A DNA stretch of 10,561 nucleotides from NCBI GenBank assembly GCA_003223995.1, contig QHYA01000143.1, positions 1 to 10,561 on the forward strand. Reading direction: 5' to 3'. The notes beneath the pieces are model-generated. The model was not told where the DNA came from. It saw only the letters and a list, made by a program, of their open reading frames with translations, and ran no database searches. Numbering within the stretch: the first letter of the stretch is position 1; every line of letters starts with the position of its first letter. Position numbers and translations under genes: made by a program. Positions 7,320 through 10,561 of the stretch are shown piece after piece. The DNA is from Acidobacteriota bacterium. GTDB taxonomy: Bacteria > Acidobacteriota > Polarisedimenticolia > QHYA01.

Positions 7320-7339
7320 TTGAACACCATATTGAACAC
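7320..7339 (+). repeat. Direct repeat TTGAACAC x2, 12-bp period, in the pilB leader
   Basis: TTGAACAC occurs at 7320-7327 and again at 7332-7339 with four bases (CATA) between, a spacing slightly over one helical turn. It lies about 20 nt downstream of the predicted transcription start. It could be a tandem protein-binding site on DNA or RNA. Confidence 0.45.
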
Positions 7340-7357
7340 GCCCGAAGCAGTTCCCCG

Positions 7358-7444
7358 ATGACGAGCGGCTATGAGTGGGGGGGACGGCCGGAGGCTCCGG
7401 CCGTGCCGGCGCGGCACGAGAGGGACTACGACAGATGGCTGTGA
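7358..7444 (+). CDS. Possible 28-residue leader ORF overlapping the pilB start
   Basis: An ATG at 7358 opens a 28-codon frame that runs through both leader hairpins and ends at TGA 7442-7444, overlapping the first ten bases of pilB. The peptide is hydrophilic with Pro, Arg and Trp, starting MTSGYEWGG and ending DYDRWL. There is no clear ribosome binding site before it, and its composition is what random GC-rich DNA could give. If translated, ribosomes crossing it would unfold the hairpins and end at the pilB start, a layout suited to translational coupling. I recognise no homologue, and it may well be chance. Confidence 0.15.
   Translation: MTSGYEWGGRPEAPAVPARHERDYDRWL
7384..7417 (+). promoter_or_regulatory. 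Overlapping hairpins just upstream of the pilB ribosome binding site
   Basis: ACGGCCGGA (7384-7392) and TCCGGCCGT (7396-7404) form a perfect 9-bp stem with a GGC loop. A second stem, GTGCC (7403-7407) with GGCAC (7413-7417), shares two bases with the first, so the two cannot both be complete. The second ends directly before GAGAGGG (7418-7424), the likely Shine-Dalgarno of pilB. The layout could affect translation initiation. There is no T-run, so it is not a standard terminator. Confidence 0.5.
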
Positions 7445-9153
7445 AGATCGGCGAGATGCTGCTCAAGGCGGGCCTGGTCAGTCAGGAGCAGCTCTCTTCG
7501 GCCCTCGAACATCAGAAGAAAAACGGCGGCAAGCTCGGCTTCAATCTCGTCAAGCTCGGATTCGTCAACGAGGACGACATCACTCAGCTCCTCTCCGAGC
7601 AGTACGGCGTGCCCTCGATCAACCTCCGCCACTTCGAAATCGACGAGCAGGTGACCAAGCTGGTGCCGGCGGAGGTCGCTCAGAAGTACCTCATCATGCC
7701 GGTCAACAGGACCGGCGCGACGCTGACCATCGCCATGGTGGACCCGACGAACGTCTTCGCCATGGACGACATCAAGTTCATGACCGGCTACAACGTCGAG
7801 CCCGTGGTGGCCTCCGAGATCGCCATCCGGGAGGCGATCGACCACTACTACGGCTCGACCCATGCCCTCGAGCTGAAGAAGGTCATGGACGAGATGGCCG
7901 AGACGGAGTCAACGGAGGACTTGGAGGTCCTCGAAGAGGAGGAGGAGATCGACCTGCAGCGGCTGGAGGCCTCGAGCGAGGACGCTCCTGTCGTCAGGCT
8001 GGTCAACATCATCCTCACCGACTCGATCAAGAAAGGCGCCTCCGACATCCATCTCGAGCCCTACGAGAAGGACTTCCGGGTCCGTTTCCGCATCGACGGG
8101 GTCCTCTACGAGATCATGCATCCGCCGATGAAGCTCAAGGACGCCATCATCAGCCGCCTGAAGATCATGGCGAAGCTGGACATCTCGGAGAAGAGGCTCC
8201 CGCAGGACGGCCGGATCAAGATCAAGGTCAACCTCTCCGGCAAGCCGAGGGAGGTGGACTATCGGGTCTCGGTCCTTCCGACGCTGTTCGGCGAGAAGAT
8301 CGTGCTGCGCCTGCTCGACAAGAACCAGCTCATGCTCGATATGACCCGGCTCGGCTTCGAGCAGGAGTCGCTCATGAAGTTCGAGAAGGCGATCCTCAAG
8401 CCCTACGGCATGGTGCTGGTGACCGGCCCCACCGGCTCCGGGAAGACCAACACCCTCTACTCCTCCATCAACCGCATCAACACCCCCGAGACCAACATCA
8501 TCACGGCGGAAGACCCGGTGGAGTTCAACCTTCAGGGGATCAACCAGGTCCAGATCAAGGAGCAGATCGGTCTGAATTTCGCGGCGGCGCTTCGCTCCTT
8601 CCTCCGGCAGGACCCGAACATCATCCTCGTCGGAGAGGTGCGCGACTTCGAGACGGCGGAGATCGCGGTGAAGGCGGCCCTGACGGGCCACCTGGTTCTC
8701 TCCACCCTTCACACCAACGACGCCCCGAGCACGATCAACCGGCTCATGAACATGGGCATCGAGCCGTTCCTCGTGTCCACGTCGGTCAACCTCATCTGCG
8801 CCCAGAGGCTGGTGCGCCGCATCTGCAGGGAATGCCGGGAGGAGATCCACATGCCTGCCCAGGCGCTCGTCGACATCGGCTTCTTGGCCGAGGAAGCGCC
8901 GCGGCTCAAGCTCTTCAAGGGACGCGGCTGCGGCAACTGTAACAACACGGGCTATCGCGGGCGCATCGGACTCTACGAGGTCATGGATATCTCCGACGAC
9001 ATCCGGGAACTGATCCTCTCGGGCGCCTCCTCGATCGAGCTGAGAAGACGTGCCGTGGAGGAAGGGATGGTCACTCTGCGCGGCAGCGGCCTCCAGAAGC
9101 TGCGCGAGGGAGTGTCGACGGTGGAGGAGGTCGTTCGGGAGACGGTGTTCTAG
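7435..9153 (+). CDS. pilB: PilB, type IV pilus extension ATPase
   Basis: PilB is the cytoplasmic hexameric motor that drives pilin polymerisation through PilC. The ATG at 7435 is preferred because GAGAGGG lies about 10 nt upstream and the protein then begins MAVKIGEMLLKAG, the usual family opening. The GTG at 7375 would add non-conserved residues across a hairpin. The product is 572 residues. The MshEN-type N-domain has two 24-residue motifs (4-27 and 33-56) separated by five residues. An acidic linker (EEEEEID) is near 165-171. The ATPase core has Walker A GPTGSGKT (331-338), the Asp box ITAEDPVEF, Walker B ILVGEVRD with Glu401, and the His box TGHLVLSTLHTNDA. A zinc site is formed by Cys464/467 and Cys499/502. 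GspE is a paralogue, but the pilT-pilC context favours PilB. The gene is intact. Confidence 0.94.
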   Translation: MAVKIGEMLLKAGLVSQEQLSSALEHQKKNGGKLGFNLVKLGFVNEDDITQLLSEQYGVPSINLRHFEIDEQVTKLVPAEVAQKYLIMPVNRTGATLTIAMVDPTNVFAMDDIKFMTGYNVEPVVASEIAIREAIDHYYGSTHALELKKVMDEMAETESTEDLEVLEEEEEIDLQRLEASSEDAPVVRLVNIILTDSIKKGASDIHLEPYEKDFRVRFRIDGVLYEIMHPPMKLKDAIISRLKIMAKLDISEKRLPQDGRIKIKVNLSGKPREVDYRVSVLPTLFGEKIVLRLLDKNQLMLDMTRLGFEQESLMKFEKAILKPYGMVLVTGPTGSGKTNTLYSSINRINTPETNIITAEDPVEFNLQGINQVQIKEQIGLNFAAALRSFLRQDPNIILVGEVRDFETAEIAVKAALTGHLVLSTLHTNDAPSTINRLMNMGIEPFLVSTSVNLICAQRLVRRICRECREEIHMPAQALVDIGFLAEEAPRLKLFKGRGCGNCNNTGYRGRIGLYEVMDISDDIRELILSGASSIELRRRAVEEGMVTLRGSGLQKLREGVSTVEEVVRETVF

Positions 9154-9196
9154 CGGACCTCCAGCGCGGAGGAGGAGAGGGAGGGAAGGAGAGATC

Positions 9197-9415
9197 ATGG
9201 GTGTGACGCTGCACCAACTGCTGAAGACCCTCGTGGATCAGGGGGGGACCGATCTCCACGTCACGACGAACTCTCCTCCGCAGATCCGCATCGACGGCGT
9301 CCTGGTCCCCCTGCAACTGCCGCCCATGACGGCGGCGGAGACCAAGCAGCTCGTCTATTCCGTCCTGACGGACAGCCAGAAGCACCGCTTCGAGGAGACC
9401 CTGGAGCTGGATTGA
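9197..9415 (+). CDS. pilT: PilT N-terminal fragment (frame broken)
   Basis: This 72-residue frame is the N-terminal PAS-like part of the pilus retraction ATPase. It starts at an ATG 5 nt after AAGGAG (9186-9191). It shows the expected order of motifs: LHQLLKTLVDQGGTDLHVT, then PPQIRIDGVLVPL, then a helical part ending RFEETLELD. In intact PilT, an FSF..G..RFRVN segment and an R.IP segment follow. Here TGA (9413-9415) follows LELD at once, and the ATPase core continues in another frame. Compared from memory with Pseudomonas PilT (LD/ETD at 70, VPRGLVLVTG at 121-130), about 48 residues are absent. As written this is a non-functional remnant, unless the assembly is wrong here. Pilus retraction would then need another PilT elsewhere. 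Confidence 0.85.
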   Translation: MGVTLHQLLKTLVDQGGTDLHVTTNSPPQIRIDGVLVPLQLPPMTAAETKQLVYSVLTDSQKHRFEETLELD

Positions 9416-9431
9416 CAGGCCGCGGGGGCTG

Positions 9432-10175
9432 GTGCTGGTCACCGGGCCGACAGGCTCGGGGAAATCGACGACCCTGGCGGCGATGATCGACAAGATCAAC
9501 AGCGAGCGGCAGGAGCACATCGTCACGATCGAGGATCCGATCGAGTACCTGCATTCCCACAAGCGCTGCGTCGTGAACCAGCGAGAGCTGCACGCCGACA
9601 CCCAGTCCTTCGCCAACGCCCTGCGCTCGGCCCTCCGCCAGGACCCGGACGTCGTGCTCGTCGGTGAGATGCGGGACCTCGAGACCGTCGAGTCGGCGTT
9701 GCGCATCGCGGAGACCGGCCACCTGACCTTCGCGACCCTGCACACGAACTCCGCCGCCCAAACCATCAACCGCATCATCGATGTCTTCCCGGCCCACCAG
9801 CAGTCGCAGATCCGCGCCCAGCTCTCCTTCACGCTGGAGGGGATCCTCTGCCAGACGCTGCTCCCGCGGGCCAACGGCCAGGGGAGGGTGCTGGCGCTGG
9901 AGATCCTGGTCCCGAACTCGGCGATCCGGAACCTCATCCGGGAGGACAAGGTCCACCAGCTCTACTCGGTGATGCAGACGGGGCAGACGAAGTTCGGGAT
10001 GCAGACCTTCAATCAGTCGCTGGCGACTCTCTACTTCAAGAAGCAATTGACCTTGCAAATGGCGCTTTCCGTCTCACACCACCCTGAAGAGCTGCAAGAG
10101 ATGATCAACCGCGGAGCCGGGCTGATCTACGTGCCGCCACCGGCCGGAGCCTCTGCCAAGGCGGGCAGACGGTAG
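9432..10175 (+). CDS. pilT: PilT ATPase core fragment (frame broken)
   Basis: This frame encodes the C-terminal ATPase domain of the retraction motor. PilT-like sequence in this frame can be read from about 9414 (DRPRGLVLVTG), so the GTG at 9432 is an internal codon at the edge of Walker A, not a real start, and it has no ribosome binding site. Motifs are all present: Walker A GPTGSGKST (9444-9470), the Asp box TIEDPIEYLH, Walker B VVLVGEMRDLET, the His box TGHLTFATLHTNSAA, and the PilT-specific AIRNLIRED near the C-terminus. The tail ends in a Pro/Ala/Lys-rich stretch after GAGLIYVPPP. Conservation is full across the fragment, with no other stops or frameshifts, so the break is recent or artefactual. 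PilT, rather than PilU, is favoured by AIRNLIRE and the position between pilB and pilC. Confidence 0.87.
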   Translation: MLVTGPTGSGKSTTLAAMIDKINSERQEHIVTIEDPIEYLHSHKRCVVNQRELHADTQSFANALRSALRQDPDVVLVGEMRDLETVESALRIAETGHLTFATLHTNSAAQTINRIIDVFPAHQQSQIRAQLSFTLEGILCQTLLPRANGQGRVLALEILVPNSAIRNLIREDKVHQLYSVMQTGQTKFGMQTFNQSLATLYFKKQLTLQMALSVSHHPEELQEMINRGAGLIYVPPPAGASAKAGRR

Positions 10176-10190
10176 CCCGAGCCATTGCAA

Positions 10191-10215
10191 TGATGCGGGC
10201 CTGACCCGCGGATCA
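10191..10215 (+). other. Hairpin between pilT and pilC
   Basis: TGAT-GCGGG (10191-10199) pairs with CCCGC-GG-ATCA (10205-10215) around a CCTGA loop, with a two-base GG bulge. No T-run follows and the pilC Shine-Dalgarno comes 12 nt later, so a terminator is unlikely. It may be an mRNA stability or processing element. Confidence 0.35.
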
Positions 10216-10238
10216 GAGCGAACACTGGGAGCATAAAG

Positions 10239-10561
10239 ATGCCGAACTACGCCTGGAAGGGGAAGAGTCGCGCCGGAAAGGTGCAGGAGGGGGTCATCGT
10301 CGCCGACAGCAAGGAGGCGGTGGTCACCATGCTGCGAAGGCAGCAGATCGTCGCCACCGCCGTCACCGAGAAGGGGAAGGAGTTCGCTCTGCCGAAGTTC
10401 GGCAGCGGTGTGGGGAAGAAGGAGCTGGCGATCTTCACTCGCCAGTTCTCGGTCATGATCGATGCCGGGCTGCCGCTCGTTCAGTGTCTGGAGATCCTTG
10501 GCGGCCAGCAGAACAACCGGACCTTCCAGAAGGTGCTCTTCCAGGTGCGGCAGGACATCGA
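10239..10561 (+). CDS. pilC: PilC, type IV pilus inner-membrane platform protein (3' partial)
   Basis: PilC is the polytopic inner-membrane protein on which PilB and PilT act to insert or remove pilins. The window holds the first 107 codons, and the frame runs off the end. The ATG at 10239 follows GGGAG (10227-10231) with a 7-nt spacer. The N-terminal PNYAWKGKSRAGKVQEG and the VVTMLRRQQIVATAV segment are typical of PilC/GspF N-termini. The first T2SSF domain (PF00482) then begins with ELAIFTRQFSVMIDAGLPLV and QCLEILGGQQNN. The membrane helices lie beyond the visible part. GspF of a type II secretion system has the same fold, but the preceding pilB and pilT make PilC the better name. It is 63 nt after the pilT stop. 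Confidence 0.93.
   Translation, partial: MPNYAWKGKSRAGKVQEGVIVADSKEAVVTMLRRQQIVATAVTEKGKEFALPKFGSGVGKKELAIFTRQFSVMIDAGLPLVQCLEILGGQQNNRTFQKVLFQVRQDI

Larger units (their letters stand above)
7165..7434 (+). other. Intergenic regulatory region and leader between thiE and pilB
   Basis: This 270-nt gap is visibly richer in A and T than the flanking genes, especially 7205-7345. It holds a sigma-70-like promoter, a cluster of CCTTG/CAAGG motifs, two short direct repeats and two GC-rich hairpins just before the pilB ribosome binding site (listed separately). No convincing intrinsic terminator for thiE is seen. A bipartite stem at 7167-7191 (CCAG..CTCT/AGAG..CTGG) has no T-run. No GEMM-type c-di-GMP riboswitch signature is recognisable. 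Confidence 0.7.

Noticed and set aside
7301..7434. c-di-GMP (GEMM) riboswitch in the pilB leader
   Set aside because: I considered it because such riboswitches control pilus genes in some bacteria, but the conserved GEMM core sequences are not visible.
7371..8942. 523-codon plus-strand open frame overlapping pilB in another frame
   Set aside because: It is out of frame with the conserved ATPase motifs, and its translation is Gly/Arg/Asp-rich without domains.
9158..9172. CCTCC-N5-GGAGG hairpin between pilB and pilT as a terminator or RBS blocker
   Set aside because: There is no T-run, the likely pilT Shine-Dalgarno (9186-9191) lies outside it, and CCTCC pairing with a purine-rich tract is easily found by chance.

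Overview
The window is a high-GC chromosomal stretch in which every supported gene is on the + strand. It carries a type IV pilus (T4P) biogenesis locus interrupted by a short housekeeping block. The diderm pilus parts (PilN/O/P inner-membrane platform and the PilQ secretin) show a Gram-negative bacterium. The gene content would suit a deltaproteobacterium-like or Acidobacteriota-like lineage. From memory, Geobacter-type genomes also keep accB-accC downstream of pilMNOPQ, with aro/pepQ/efp genes between. The sequence alone does not fix the phylum. There is no sign of a phage, insertion sequence, CRISPR array, tRNA or rRNA.

Layout: pilN (5' end cut by the window edge), pilO and pilP are followed by pilQ, in tight operon spacing. 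A Roadblock/LC7-domain gene follows 23 nt after pilQ. Then come accB and accC (biotin carboxyl carrier and biotin carboxylase of acetyl-CoA carboxylase) and thiE (thiamine phosphate synthase). A 270-nt, comparatively AT-rich intergenic region (7165-7434) holds the best promoter in the window and several repeats and hairpins. It leads into pilB (extension ATPase), pilT (retraction ATPase) and the start of pilC (platform protein), which runs off the end.

PilN/O/P form the alignment subcomplex between the inner-membrane motor and the outer-membrane secretin PilQ. PilB powers pilus extension through PilC, and PilT powers retraction. The Roadblock protein could belong to an MglA/MglB-type polarity system, but no GTPase is visible here.

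The main oddity is that pilQ and pilT are each broken by an internal, frame-shifting loss of sequence. The parts on either side remain well conserved. PilQ lacks about 35 codons in the middle of its AMIN domain. PilT lacks about 48 codons between its N-terminal domain and Walker A. These are either very recent deletions or assembly collapses, and raw reads would decide. The most interesting possibly undescribed element is the pilB leader: a consensus -35 overlapped by an inverted repeat, an 8-bp direct repeat with 12-bp period, and a strong hairpin close to the ribosome binding site. I see no clearly novel multi-gene system.
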